This document shows, piece by piece, positions 1 to 8,208 of a stretch of DNA of 24,017 nucleotides. The notes beneath the pieces were generated by a model. That model was given only the letters and a program-made list of their open reading frames with translations, made no database searches and was not told where the DNA came from. The DNA comes from Paracoccaceae bacterium. Its GTDB lineage: Bacteria > Pseudomonadota > Alphaproteobacteria > Rhodobacterales > Rhodobacteraceae. The stretch covers positions 1-24,017 of the forward strand of contig WTGT01000141.1 of NCBI GenBank assembly GCA_011523445.1, in the 5' to 3' direction. Every line of letters begins with the position of its first letter. Within the stretch, counting starts at the first letter, position 1. A program made the position numbers and the translations under genes.

Positions 1-1
1 G

Positions 2-70
2 TTTAAGGGCAGTATAAATCACTTGTATGAAGTCAGACGCTACATTGATGCCTGGAGAGGAATGAAGTGA
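2..70 (+). CDS. C-terminal end of a gene upstream of the RES protein (partial; candidate antitoxin)
   Basis: An open frame enters from the left edge and stops at the TGA at 68-70, giving 22 visible residues that end in RRYIDAWRGMK. Its stop codon overlaps the GTG start of the RES gene (GTGA overlap), so the two are probably translationally coupled. RES-domain toxins are usually preceded by a small DNA-binding antitoxin (Xre/MbcA/ParS type), so position argues that this is the antitoxin tail. The visible residues alone do not identify the family; this is inference from context. Confidence 0.5.
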   Translation, partial: FKGSINHLYEVRRYIDAWRGMK

Positions 71-780
71 AGGTGGCAAAATGCCGAATTAGAAAAAAAA
101 TACATCGGCTTATTTCAAGCAATTACCCCACAATAGGAATTTTTGATGATCTTACGGAAGATCTAGAGGAATTAAGAACGGGGTTCATCTTGGAAGCCAT
201 GACCAACGATAGACTCCTTCTTTTACAAAGCAGAATAAACCTTATCCCAGATAATGAAATTGCTATCGGTAGCACAGCAAGCATTGTAATGGCTGCTTTT
301 CTACATGCCGATGAAAAAGGGGGCAGATTCAATTCTGGCAAATTGGGTGCTTGGTATGGTTCTTTGGAAATTGAAACGGCCATAGCTGAAACATTTTACC
401 ATTCTGATAGGCGTCTTAGATTATCTGAGGGTGCTTTCCCCAGCAGAATACGATTGAGTGAGCTTATCGCCAATGTTGATCAGACACTGATAGACATTCA
501 AAACAGGCAAACTGACTTTCCTGAATTATATCAACTTGACCCTGCTAGATACCAAGCATCACAAGAATGGGCCGATGAATTTAGGTGGCCAAAAGATGCT
601 GAAAAACCTGCAGAAAACGGAATTGTTTACAATAGCGTTCGCAAGAAAAATGGTATCAATGTATGTATGTTTTGGCCTACCCGTATCAACCTTCCATTGA
701 ACCAAGGTGATCATTACGAATATAATTGGAACAAATACGGTAATTCGAGAATACTTAAACTTACAAATTTAGATGTGTAA
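67..780 (+). CDS. RES-domain protein, probable NAD+-degrading toxin of a toxin-antitoxin pair
   Basis: RES proteins are toxins that consume NAD+ (by hydrolysis or phosphorolysis) and are held in check by a cognate antitoxin. The domain is visible from about residue 60 to 205: GGRFN (Arg87), a Tyr/Gly segment near residues 94-99, IETAIAETFYH with Glu103/Glu108, and GIVYNSVR with Ser190 followed by a Gly-(I/V)-Asn-Val-x-x-F segment. These correspond to the Arg, Glu and Ser that name the family. The N-terminal 60 residues are an extra segment. The start is the GTG at 67, which overlaps the upstream stop and has a purine-rich Shine-Dalgarno (GGAGAGGA) a few bases before it. The gene is AT-richer than the catabolic genes to its right, consistent with a mobile accessory locus. 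Active residues appear intact. The family call is strong; toxicity and the partner are inferred. Confidence 0.85.
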   Translation: MKVAKCRIRKKIHRLISSNYPTIGIFDDLTEDLEELRTGFILEAMTNDRLLLLQSRINLIPDNEIAIGSTASIVMAAFLHADEKGGRFNSGKLGAWYGSLEIETAIAETFYHSDRRLRLSEGAFPSRIRLSELIANVDQTLIDIQNRQTDFPELYQLDPARYQASQEWADEFRWPKDAEKPAENGIVYNSVRKKNGINVCMFWPTRINLPLNQGDHYEYNWNKYGNSRILKLTNLDV

Positions 781-986
781 GATTCTGGATTATAAGTCAA
801 AAAAGTAATGAAAATGATGCTGTATGACCTAAAGTAGGTACGGATATTAATTCATTAATGGTTTTTCTGTCTCGAATTAGTTGAATTTTGGACTTATGGA
901 ACAAGCCCGAAGAACCTTTTCTAGCAAGTGGCTAAAATGTCTTGGATATATATTTTGACTCATGATTTTCTTATCTTCTCCATAAA

Positions 987-1023
987 CAATTTATCCGATA
1001 GCAACACTGCAATTTATCCGATA
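987..1023. repeat. Two 14-bp direct repeats, 23-bp period
   Basis: CAATTTATCCGATA occurs at 987-1000 and again, identically, at 1010-1023. The second copy directly abuts a 23-bp palindrome at 1024-1046. Spacing of about two helical turns is compatible with protein binding to one face of the DNA, but no gene start lies nearby. Confidence 0.75.
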
Positions 1024-1046
1024 TAATTATTCTTGATGAATAATTA
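1024..1046. repeat. Perfect 9-bp inverted repeat with 5-nt loop
   Basis: Arms TAATTATTC (1024-1032) and GAATAATTA (1038-1046) flank TTGAT. The stem is AT-rich and has no following T-run on either strand, so it is not a canonical intrinsic terminator. It could be a protein-binding palindrome or a weak RNA hairpin. Confidence 0.7.
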
Positions 1047-1063
1047 CTGACATTTACAGATGT

Positions 1064-1082
1064 TAATTCCCCTCTGGAATTA
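1064..1082. repeat. Perfect 7-bp inverted repeat with 5-nt loop
   Basis: Arms TAATTCC (1064-1070) and GGAATTA (1076-1082) flank CCTCT. It lies 18 bp from the 1024-1046 palindrome. No T-run follows on either strand. Confidence 0.65.
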
Positions 1083-1218
1083 GGCCTAAAAGATGTTATG
1101 CTTGCAGTGATTTTAGAGCCTTGAACCAGTTTGATTTAACAGCTCAAAACCTGAAATACTTAACTGTTTTTTTACTCTAGGGGAATTGAATTGATCTTCC
1201 CTAAAGTATCGGTCCTTT

Positions 1219-2364
1219 CTAGAAACAGGACTCGTACAGTTCCATGACATTCTCGAAATTCAGGGTAATTGGATTACCCCCGGCAGTGGGATCCTTGAGG
1301 GCCATTTCAGCCATTAGCCTTAAATTGTGGGTGGGGACACCAAAAACAGTAAGATTTAGTGGAATGTTCAAGGAGGACCGCAAATCATGGAGGTATTCCA
1401 TAAAACCATCAAACCCTACTGAAATCTCAAGATAGTTGGTCAATGAAATGATCCTGCTTTCTATGGCCGGGCGATTGAATTCAAGCACATATGGCATAAC
1501 CACGGCATTGGTCGTTCCATGATGCTTGTCGTAAAGTGAGCCAATCGGATGCGATAGGGAATGTATGGCTCCCAAGCCCTTTTGAAACGCTACCGCACCC
1601 ATCATGGCGGCACATAGCATATTCTCCCTGGCTTCCAGGTTTTCCCTGTCCTCATAGACCTTGGGCAAATTCTCCTTGACGAGTCGCAATCCCTCAAGAG
1701 CTATACCCTGACTCATGGGATGAAAAGAAGGTGAGCAATATGCCTCAAGACAATGGGCAAAGGCGTCCATTCCGGTACCGGCAATCAAGTGTTGTGGCAA
1801 TGAATAGGTTAAATCAGGGTCGGCAATAACCTTGGTTGGTAACATCTTGGGATGGAATATCACTTTCTTGGTTTTCGCAATCGTATCGGTAAGAACACCA
1901 GCCCTGCCGACCTCAGACCCGGTCCCGGCAGTTGTTGGGATGGCGATGATTGGGAATATGCCATTGGATTCCGCTTTCTTCCACAAATCACCAAAATCCT
2001 CAAATTCCCAAACAGGTAATGTTTGAACAACCATGAAGGCAACCAATTTACCCAAATCCAAGGCGGAACCTCCACCAATTGCTACAATACCATCTGCCTC
2101 AAAAGACTTGAACGCTTTAATACCTGCTTCAAGATTTACCTGATTAGGATTGGGATCCACATCGCAGAAGAACCCGGATGAAAACCCGCCTTCCCTCAAA
2201 ACATCAAGGCAGGACTCGATGATATGATGTCCTTCAAGTCCACGGTCTGTGACTACCAGAGGTTTCTTGATACCTGCAGAATGACAGGCTTCGGGAAGGT
2301 GCTTGAGACTTCCCTGACCAAGGGTAATGTTGGTTGGGTAGGACCAGTTGCTGTAATTGGGCAT
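1219..2364 (-). CDS. Iron-containing (group III) alcohol dehydrogenase
   Basis: A 381-residue NAD(P)-dependent alcohol/aldehyde oxidoreductase of the FucO/GldA/maleylacetate-reductase superfamily, full length for the family. The nucleotide-binding GGGSALDLGK sits at residues 97-106 and a GTGSEV segment at 147-152. The metal ligands are Asp200 and His204 (GMDAFAHCLEAY), His268 (GAIHSLSHP) and His282 (KHHGTTNA), with the spacing of Fe-dependent members such as FucO. The ATG at 2364 follows AGGAA, and the upstream amidohydrolase-family gene ends 13 bp before it, so the two are co-transcribed. Substrate cannot be read from sequence; in this neighbourhood reduction of a small aldehyde or keto acid from sugar-acid breakdown is plausible. 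It could also belong only to the 3.2-kb left sub-operon. Confidence 0.9.
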   Translation of the reverse strand: MPNYSNWSYPTNITLGQGSLKHLPEACHSAGIKKPLVVTDRGLEGHHIIESCLDVLREGGFSSGFFCDVDPNPNQVNLEAGIKAFKSFEADGIVAIGGGSALDLGKLVAFMVVQTLPVWEFEDFGDLWKKAESNGIFPIIAIPTTAGTGSEVGRAGVLTDTIAKTKKVIFHPKMLPTKVIADPDLTYSLPQHLIAGTGMDAFAHCLEAYCSPSFHPMSQGIALEGLRLVKENLPKVYEDRENLEARENMLCAAMMGAVAFQKGLGAIHSLSHPIGSLYDKHHGTTNAVVMPYVLEFNRPAIESRIISLTNYLEISVGFDGFMEYLHDLRSSLNIPLNLTVFGVPTHNLRLMAEMALKDPTAGGNPITLNFENVMELYESCF

Positions 2365-2377
2365 TCGTTAATTCCTG

Positions 2378-3190
2378 CTAGGCTGAGTTCATTTGCTTGC
2401 TGACCATTTCCACTGACTTTCTTATTGGTTCGGCCAATAATCTTCCCATCCGCTGTTGATTGGTTTCGGTTCTGATCAGACTGTTTCTTATCTCGACCAT
2501 CAAGTGAGGGAGATTTCTTGCGGCTGCATGTCTTTTCACGGTGTGTACCACCTTGGGATCAGGTTTGTATGGTTCGTTTGGAACAACCCTGAAAGCGTCG
2601 ATTTCAATCAGCATTTGCAACAAATATTCCGCCAACTTGTTTTCACCTTCAAAGAGCACACCCAAATCCACATGACGATCCACGCCATAAAAGACCGGAG
2701 TGAAACTGTGAATGGCTATAAATGACTTTATCCAGGGATTGTCGTTCAGGTGCTCCTCAACCAGCCCATGAAAGGGATTGAAGTAGGCCTGAACACGCCT
2801 GTGATGCTCTTCTGTGGTGATAAACTTGTTACCGGGTATGAAATGTACCTCCGATTTAGCGGGTATTGCTGCTGGTGAGTACGGATCCCTGTTACAATCA
2901 ATGACAATTCTTGATACATTGGAAATGATCAGGGGACAATTCAATATTCTGGAAATCTCGATTGCTACCTCTTTGGCACCGATATCGTATACCGCATGGC
3001 TTTTACGTGTTTCAGGACTAACACCCAAATCATTCAATTCGCTGGGAATATTGTCTGAAGCATGTTCACATACCAGTAGGAGAGGAAAGTCTCCTAGCGG
3101 ATTAATCAGTTCTGCAGGGGAAAATTGTTTTCCTGGTACTGGATTGGCAATGTTTTGTTTACTCAAAAAAGAGTTTTGGATTTGATCCAT
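2378..3190 (-). CDS. N-formylglutamate amidohydrolase (HutG-type) family protein
   Basis: A 270-residue protein of the N-formylglutamate amidohydrolase fold, which in the classic case releases formate from N-formyl-L-glutamate at the end of histidine degradation. Family landmarks are CEHASDNIP (residues 41-49), HAVYDIGA (65-72) and SRIVIDCNR (93-101), with a His-rich IHSFTP segment further on. No other hut genes are nearby, and distant members of this family occur in unrelated catabolic clusters, so the true substrate is uncertain. I use the ATG at 3190; a TTG two codons upstream (3196) is the alternative, and neither has a strong Shine-Dalgarno. It forms a pair with the iron alcohol dehydrogenase downstream (13-bp gap). 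Confidence 0.8.
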   Translation of the reverse strand: MDQIQNSFLSKQNIANPVPGKQFSPAELINPLGDFPLLLVCEHASDNIPSELNDLGVSPETRKSHAVYDIGAKEVAIEISRILNCPLIISNVSRIVIDCNRDPYSPAAIPAKSEVHFIPGNKFITTEEHHRRVQAYFNPFHGLVEEHLNDNPWIKSFIAIHSFTPVFYGVDRHVDLGVLFEGENKLAEYLLQMLIEIDAFRVVPNEPYKPDPKVVHTVKRHAAARNLPHLMVEIRNSLIRTETNQQRMGRLLAEPIRKSVEMVSKQMNSA

Positions 3191-3536
3191 CAGCAAATTA
3201 CTTCATCTATTCCATAGACCGGCGGATAGCCTATTACGATGTTTTAAACATAGGCTGAAACCACATATCGAAAAATTTCTTTTCCTAAACCCAACTGTCT
3301 GAACAATACGACAATAGCAGGAATTCTTGTTGGCAAAAAACCACTCATTATAGTTAAACCATCTGTTGAAAGATTCAATTGACAGAGTGACCAAGTTTGT
3401 TTGAAGACAATAAAAATTGCATTGTTTGATCCTGCGCAAGGGTCACAAGGGATATGATTTGGCTCCAGTCTATGTACATACTCCCTCACATGAGCAGGGA
3501 AATCCTGAGTACGAAAGAAGTGAAGACCAACCAAAT
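3191..3536. other. About 346-bp gap between the amidohydrolase-family gene and the DMT permease
   Basis: Minus-strand reading frames of 78 and 128 codons cross this stretch. The longer one overlaps the 3' end of the permease in another frame, and neither has domain-like composition, so I call no gene. The gap must hold the promoter of the amidohydrolase/alcohol dehydrogenase pair. A TAGT-N3-ACCA element at 3351-3361 fits the core FadR/GntR operator pattern but matches the better sites in this window only partly. I see no clear terminator. Confidence 0.45.
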
Positions 3537-4439
3537 CTAAATTCCAAACTCGACGATGATGGCACCAATGGCGATCATGGAAATCAATACAAATCTTCTG
3601 GGACCCACCGTTTCCCTCAATAAAATCCATCCAATTAAGGCTGCAAATACTGTTGATGTTTCTCGTAGAACAGCGGCTTTTCCGACTTGATCCAATCTTG
3701 TTGCCAACATGATGGAACCAAAACTGCCAACTGCAAATAATCCGCCAATGAAGCCACGACCCAACAAGCTGGGTAAAGCCTTTATGTGTTCAGGCTTTCT
3801 TTTCCAACCAAGCCAGATAATCGGCATGATGAATCCATCCAGTACAAAGAGCCAAGCTAGATAACTGAAAGGACTTGCTGACAATCTGACTCCATACGCA
3901 TCAACAGTGGTATAAATGGCGACAGTTACTCCCGTAACCAAGGCAATTATCAAGGCAAGGGGCAACTGTTCCCTTGGTCCCTGTATTTTCCAGAGATTGT
4001 AAAGTGCCAACCCAAAAATACCGGTTGAAAGCACCGTTATGCCAATCCACTGCTGTAAGGTAAAGATTTCATTGAACACGACACCGGCAAAAAGAACGGT
4101 TACCAAAGGTCCCGTACCCCTAACCACTGGATAAACTACAGTAAATGCTGCCCTGCTGAAAGCCATGGCCATGAGAATCTTGTAGATGGCATGGGCAATA
4201 ACCCCGAAACACAGTACCCGCCAAACCTCCGGTTCAGGAAAGGGAAAGATAAAAAGGGCAAAGGGAAGACTTAATAGGCAGTAATTGATGTCGATAAAGG
4301 CTCTTGAAGTCCAGGGATCAAATTTCCCCTTCTGCATGGCTCCTAGAACAGCGTGAAGAATGGCAGCCATAATGGCCAGGACAAAAGCAACTGTTCTTCC
4401 AGAGGAGGTTCCCTCGATACTGAGAAACCATTCGGTCAT
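3537..4439 (-). CDS. DMT-superfamily (EamA-type) inner-membrane permease
   Basis: A 300-residue, highly hydrophobic protein with about ten predicted transmembrane helices in two EamA-like repeats. Helices begin near residue 12 and continue to the C-terminus, and the second half ends in RETVGPRRFVLISMIAIGA, typical of the last two helices of EamA proteins. Members export or import metabolites, amino acids, sugars or drugs; the substrate cannot be deduced. The ATG at 4439 is preferred to the TTG at 4442. Shine-Dalgarno is poor. It lies 96 bp downstream of the IlvD-family dehydratase on the same strand and could be the distal gene of the ABC operon, perhaps moving a pathway intermediate; that link is inference. 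Confidence 0.85.
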   Translation of the reverse strand: MTEWFLSIEGTSSGRTVAFVLAIMAAILHAVLGAMQKGKFDPWTSRAFIDINYCLLSLPFALFIFPFPEPEVWRVLCFGVIAHAIYKILMAMAFSRAAFTVVYPVVRGTGPLVTVLFAGVVFNEIFTLQQWIGITVLSTGIFGLALYNLWKIQGPREQLPLALIIALVTGVTVAIYTTVDAYGVRLSASPFSYLAWLFVLDGFIMPIIWLGWKRKPEHIKALPSLLGRGFIGGLFAVGSFGSIMLATRLDQVGKAAVLRETSTVFAALIGWILLRETVGPRRFVLISMIAIGAIIVEFGI

Positions 4440-4535
4440 CAATCAGGCACATTTAGACAGCAAGAAATTATTTTCATGTTTCCACCAACAAAAAAGGATT
4501 TTTCTGAAATCTATTCTTCAAGAACGAATTTTGAA

Positions 4536-6245
4536 TTACTCTTTGGGAAGAAGAAATTCAAAATCACACCCTTGGTCAGCCTGTAAAATCTGATCCTGAT
4601 ACAGTTGTTCATAACCCCTGGAAACACCTGTTTCCTGTTTTTGGGATTTGAACTGTCTGGCCCTCTCCTGAATTTCCTCTTCGGATACCAGAAGGTCCAG
4701 TTTCTTTTCTGAAACAGAAAGTTTTATCCTGTCGCCATTTTTGACCAGAGCAAGTGGTCCACCAATAGCAGCCTCAGGTGTTACATGCAAAATGACTGTC
4801 CCAAATGCCGATCCCGACATTCTAGCATCTGATATTCTGACCATATCCCTGATGCCACAGGCCAGAAGTTTTTTTGGTAGGGGAAGATATCCCGCCTCCG
4901 GCATCCCTGATGGGCTGGCCGGACCCGCATTTTGCAAGACCAAAAAATCCTCCGGTTCAACATCCAAATCCGGATCATCTATCCGATTGGATAAATCCTC
5001 CAAGGATTCAAAAACCACAGCCTTGCCTATACACTCGAATAACTCAGGGGTAGCTGCTGACCTCTTCAGTATTGCCCCCTTCGGGGCCAATGATCCAAAA
5101 AGGGTAACCAATCCCCCTTTTTGATCAATGGGTTCATCACTTGAGGCAATGACGGATCTGTCGACATAACCACAATCCTCCTTGAGCCTGTTACCTAGTT
5201 CTTCACCCGTAATGGTCAGGCAATCCAGATGCAACAATGGTTTGAGTTCCCGCAAGACGGCACCCATACCACCTGCATAATTGAAATCTTCCATATAATG
5301 TTTACCCACCGGCTTCAGATTGACCAAAACAGGGGTACTATCCGAAAGTTCATTAAGCTTGCCTGGTGGTATGCTGACTCCGGCCCGGCCTGCAATTGCC
5401 GTAAGATGGATGATTGCATTGGTGGACCCTCCTAGGGCAAGAATAACCCGAAAGGCATTTTCAATTGATTGGACAGTAACCAGCTCCCTGGGGAAAATGG
5501 GGTTGTTGGTTAGTTCAGCAGCAAGGTTACCAGTCAACTCGGCCGCCCTTAGCCGATCAGCATGGACTGCTGGAATGGCTGCACTTCCGGGGATGGCAAA
5601 TCCCAGGGTTTCTGCCACACAAGCCATTGTTGATGCCGTACCCATGACAGCACAAGTACCTGCCGTAGTAGCCAGTTTGCTTTCAACTTCAAGGATATCC
5701 CTTTCAGTGATTGAATCCGACCGATACTCGGCCCAAAACCTTCTGCAATCCGTACAGGCTCCAAGACGTTCCCCCTTGTATTTGGAGGTCATCATTGGAC
5801 CTCCAACTAATTGGACAGCCGGTAGGTTGGCTGAAACTGCCCCCATCAACTGGGCCGGAATGGTTTTGTCGCAACCTCCCATTAGGACAACGGCATCCAT
5901 CGGTTGGGCCTTGATCATTTCTTCCGTTTCCATAGACATTAGATTGCGGTATTTCATGCTGGTCGGATTCAGGAAAATCTCCCCGAGGGAAATGGTTGGA
6001 AACTCCAGGGGCAAGGCACCGTTGGCTATAACTCCACGCTTGACGGCATCGAGAAGTTCAGGAAAATGCCTGTGACAATTGTTGAAACCCGATCCGGTAT
6101 AGGCAATCCCGACAATCTTTCGGTTCAGCATTTCCCGGGAAAAACCCATCGAGGAAAAAAAGGATTTTCTGAGAAAAACAGAAAAATCCGGATCCCCATA
6201 GTGGGTTAGATTCCTGGCCAGACCACTCCGGTTCTGTTTGGTCAT
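4536..6245 (-). CDS. IlvD/Edd-family sugar-acid dehydratase (arabinonate/xylonate dehydratase type)
   Basis: A 569-residue Fe-S dehydratase that removes water from a 2,3-dihydroxy acid to give the 2-keto-3-deoxy acid. The likely cluster cysteines are Cys57 (NNCHRH), Cys125 (GGCDKTIPA) and Cys198 (TAGTCAVMGTASTM), a spacing that matches pentonate/hexonate dehydratases. CTDCRRFW (164-171) and the C-terminal GYEQLY...QADQGCDFEFL are marks of the sugar-acid branch rather than of true IlvD of branched-chain amino-acid synthesis. I start at the ATG at 6245, which follows AGGGAAG; a longer frame to 6299 would overlap the ATPase gene. With a 28-bp gap behind the ABC ATPase, it is probably in the same operon, suggesting the importer brings in a sugar or sugar acid ending in this step. 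The exact acid is unknown. Confidence 0.9.
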   Translation of the reverse strand: MTKQNRSGLARNLTHYGDPDFSVFLRKSFFSSMGFSREMLNRKIVGIAYTGSGFNNCHRHFPELLDAVKRGVIANGALPLEFPTISLGEIFLNPTSMKYRNLMSMETEEMIKAQPMDAVVLMGGCDKTIPAQLMGAVSANLPAVQLVGGPMMTSKYKGERLGACTDCRRFWAEYRSDSITERDILEVESKLATTAGTCAVMGTASTMACVAETLGFAIPGSAAIPAVHADRLRAAELTGNLAAELTNNPIFPRELVTVQSIENAFRVILALGGSTNAIIHLTAIAGRAGVSIPPGKLNELSDSTPVLVNLKPVGKHYMEDFNYAGGMGAVLRELKPLLHLDCLTITGEELGNRLKEDCGYVDRSVIASSDEPIDQKGGLVTLFGSLAPKGAILKRSAATPELFECIGKAVVFESLEDLSNRIDDPDLDVEPEDFLVLQNAGPASPSGMPEAGYLPLPKKLLACGIRDMVRISDARMSGSAFGTVILHVTPEAAIGGPLALVKNGDRIKLSVSEKKLDLLVSEEEIQERARQFKSQKQETGVSRGYEQLYQDQILQADQGCDFEFLLPKE

Positions 6246-6273
6246 TGATTTTCTTCCCTGAAATGTACCATCT

Positions 6274-7344
6274 CTATACCAAATCGCCCTTTTGGTCAAA
6301 GAAATGGAGTTCGCTTTCGGGTAATTTCAACCCCAATCTGTCTCCTGTCCTGATGGTGTGCTTGGGATCTGTTCGTACGGTCAGCAAATCTTCTGAAGCA
6401 TCAGTCTTGAGGTACAGCATTGATTCCACCCCGAGTTTCTCGATTATTTCCACCTCGGCGGTTAGAGTTCCTTCTTCGGGTGAAACGATTGCAATGTGTT
6501 CAGGCCTGATGCCTACCTCGATTTCCATACCGTATTTGAGGTTGGGTTTGTTTACTTCCATGGCATAGGGTCCCAACCTGGCGATCACCTTGCCTTTATC
6601 CGCATCAATAGTCCCCTTTATAAAGTTCATAGCGGGGGATCCAATGAAACCGGCAACAAACCTATTGATTGGGTTTTCATAGAGTTTCAGGGGAGAACCG
6701 ACCTGTTCTATTCTTCCTTCATTCAAGACCACAATCCGGTCAGCGAGAGTCATGGCTTCAGTCTGGTCGTGGGTTACATAGATCATCGTTGCCCCCAAGT
6801 TTTGGTGAAGGCGTGTGATTTCAATGCGCATGACCACTCTCAGGGCGGCATCAAGGTTCGAGAGGGGTTCATCAAACAGGAAAACCTTGGGTTGGCGTAT
6901 AATGGATCGGCCTATGGCCACTCTCTGTCTTTGACCCCCGGACAATTGCCGGGGTTTCCTAGCAAGAAGGTTTTCAACCCTGAGAACCGAAGCTACCTCT
7001 TTTACCCTTGCAGAAATTTTGTCCTTGGGAACCTTAGACAGTTTCAGACCAAAACCAATATTTTCAGCCACTGACAAATGTGGAAAAAGGGCATAGGATT
7101 GGAAAACCATAGCCACTTCTCTCTTGGAAGGTTTGAGGTAGGTAACATCTCGGTCTTCAATGATGATTTGCCCATCGGTTACCTCCTCCAGACCCGTTAT
7201 CAGACGAAGAAGGGTGGATTTGCCACATCCCGAGGGGCCTACAAACACGACGAATTCGCCATGGGATACCTCCAGATTGACCGATTTGATCACATCAGTG
7301 GTGCCAAAAGCTTTCGATACATTCCTCAGGATCAGGTTGGCCAT
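6274..7344 (-). CDS. ABC transporter ATPase, MalK/UgpC/MsmK carbohydrate family
   Basis: The 356-residue cytoplasmic ATPase of a type I sugar importer. Walker A GPSGCGKST is at residues 36-44, the Q-loop glutamine at 82, signature LSGGQRQR at 134-141, Walker B VFLFDEP at 154-160 and the H-loop histidine at 192. The C-terminal 120 residues form the TOBE/OB-fold region of the MalK class, starting after FVAGFIGSPAMNF. Full length for the family and intact. The ATG is 3 bp after the permease stop, with a GGGG-containing Shine-Dalgarno. It would be shared by the two permeases upstream. Such ATPases sometimes serve several importers. Confidence 0.95.
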   Translation of the reverse strand: MANLILRNVSKAFGTTDVIKSVNLEVSHGEFVVFVGPSGCGKSTLLRLITGLEEVTDGQIIIEDRDVTYLKPSKREVAMVFQSYALFPHLSVAENIGFGLKLSKVPKDKISARVKEVASVLRVENLLARKPRQLSGGQRQRVAIGRSIIRQPKVFLFDEPLSNLDAALRVVMRIEITRLHQNLGATMIYVTHDQTEAMTLADRIVVLNEGRIEQVGSPLKLYENPINRFVAGFIGSPAMNFIKGTIDADKGKVIARLGPYAMEVNKPNLKYGMEIEVGIRPEHIAIVSPEEGTLTAEVEIIEKLGVESMLYLKTDASEDLLTVRTDPKHTIRTGDRLGLKLPESELHFFDQKGDLV

Positions 7345-7347
7345 AAA

Positions 7348-8208
7348 TTACCCCTTGACAGCCCCCATGGTCATGCCCTTGATAAAGTATCTCTGAAAAA
7401 ACAGGAAAACAATCAGGGTAGGAAGACTTGCCACCAGTGACAAGGCCCCTTGAACACCCCATGCAACCGAATATTGTCCCTTGAGATTCACTATGCCAAC
7501 CATTATGGTTCTTTTTTCATCCGACTGAGTAAATATCAAAGGCCACAGAAAGTCATTCCATATCCATGTGAACTGCAGGGTGGCTAATACAGCCAGAGCT
7601 GGCAGGCTCAAGGGCAGTGCCACACGGGTCAGAACCTGGAATTCGTTTGCCCCCTCCAGAATGGCAGCTTCCCTGAGACTATTTGGAACAGTGGCAAAAA
7701 AGTTCCTCATCAGGAGGGTACAGATGGGGATTCCCAAGGCCGTATGTATAAAGATGATCGGCCAGAGAGTGTCGATCAGTCCGAGGGAATTGAAAAACTG
7801 GAAGAGAGGAATGAGAATGACCTGGGGAGGGAAAAACATACCCGAAATCAGCACCAGAAATAGCAGGTTACTTCCCCAGAATGGGAGTTTTGAAAATACA
7901 TATCCGGCCAATACTCCCAAAGCAATTGAGGCTGCTGTTGCGGGTACAGTCACGAGAAAGGTATTGAGGAAATAACGGTGGACCGCAGGATTGGCTAGCA
8001 CTTCGACAAAGTTGCCGAGAAATAGTCGGGTGGGAATATCCCAAAGGCCTCCCTCGGCAATTTCCCTAGTGGTTTTGATAGAAGAAAGAATGACACCAAT
8101 GGTTGGTGCCAGAAACAAACCGGCAAGCACCAGCAGGCATATAAATATCACTACCGGCCAAGGGTTGAATTCCCTGCTTGAGGGAATGATGGCAACTTGG
8201 TCAACCAT
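7348..8208 (-). CDS. ABC sugar importer permease, MalG-like (CUT1)
   Basis: An inner-membrane subunit with six predicted helices (286 residues from the chosen start). The cytoplasmic EAA loop that docks on the ATPase is visible as EAAILEGANEFQVLTRVALPL, and the C-terminal QRYFIKGMTMGAVKG is characteristic of MalG-type permeases. The frame is open to an ATG at 8250, but that would overlap the upstream permease by 50 bp. The ATG at 8208 gives an 8-bp ATGGTTGA overlap and has a GGATG Shine-Dalgarno-like element 6 nt upstream, so I prefer it; an ATG at 8217 is also possible. It pairs with the MalF-like permease just upstream in the operon. Confidence 0.9.
   Translation of the reverse strand: MVDQVAIIPSSREFNPWPVVIFICLLVLAGLFLAPTIGVILSSIKTTREIAEGGLWDIPTRLFLGNFVEVLANPAVHRYFLNTFLVTVPATAASIALGVLAGYVFSKLPFWGSNLLFLVLISGMFFPPQVILIPLFQFFNSLGLIDTLWPIIFIHTALGIPICTLLMRNFFATVPNSLREAAILEGANEFQVLTRVALPLSLPALAVLATLQFTWIWNDFLWPLIFTQSDEKRTIMVGIVNLKGQYSVAWGVQGALSLVASLPTLIVFLFFQRYFIKGMTMGAVKG

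Larger units (their letters stand above)
781..1218. other. 438-bp non-coding region between two convergent genes
   Basis: No convincing reading frame is present. Both flanking genes (RES from the left, iron alcohol dehydrogenase from the right) end here, so no promoter is needed. The region is AT-rich and contains a tandem pair of 14-bp direct repeats and two perfect inverted repeats clustered at 987-1082, listed separately. A T-run at about 1165-1171 follows only a weak inverted repeat (AACAG/CTGTT), so I do not call a terminator. Confidence 0.6.

Noticed and set aside
1111..1171. Intrinsic terminator between the RES and iron alcohol dehydrogenase genes
   Set aside because: The T-run near 1165 is preceded only by a 5-bp weak repeat, and the better stem (1111-1119 with 1142-1149, one bulge) is not adjacent to a T-run.
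3203..3630. Minus-strand frames of 78 and 128 codons in and beside the gap after the DMT permease
   Set aside because: They overlap each other and the permease's 3' end in other frames, have no recognisable motif or Shine-Dalgarno, and their composition looks non-coding.
5320..6075. A 251-codon plus-strand open frame opposite the IlvD-family gene
   Set aside because: It is the antisense shadow of a well-supported gene with intact cluster cysteines and has no family features of its own.
4536..6299. Longer start of the IlvD-family gene at 6299
   Set aside because: It would overlap the ATPase gene's end by 26 bp and adds residues not seen in the family, while the ATG at 6245 has a good Shine-Dalgarno.
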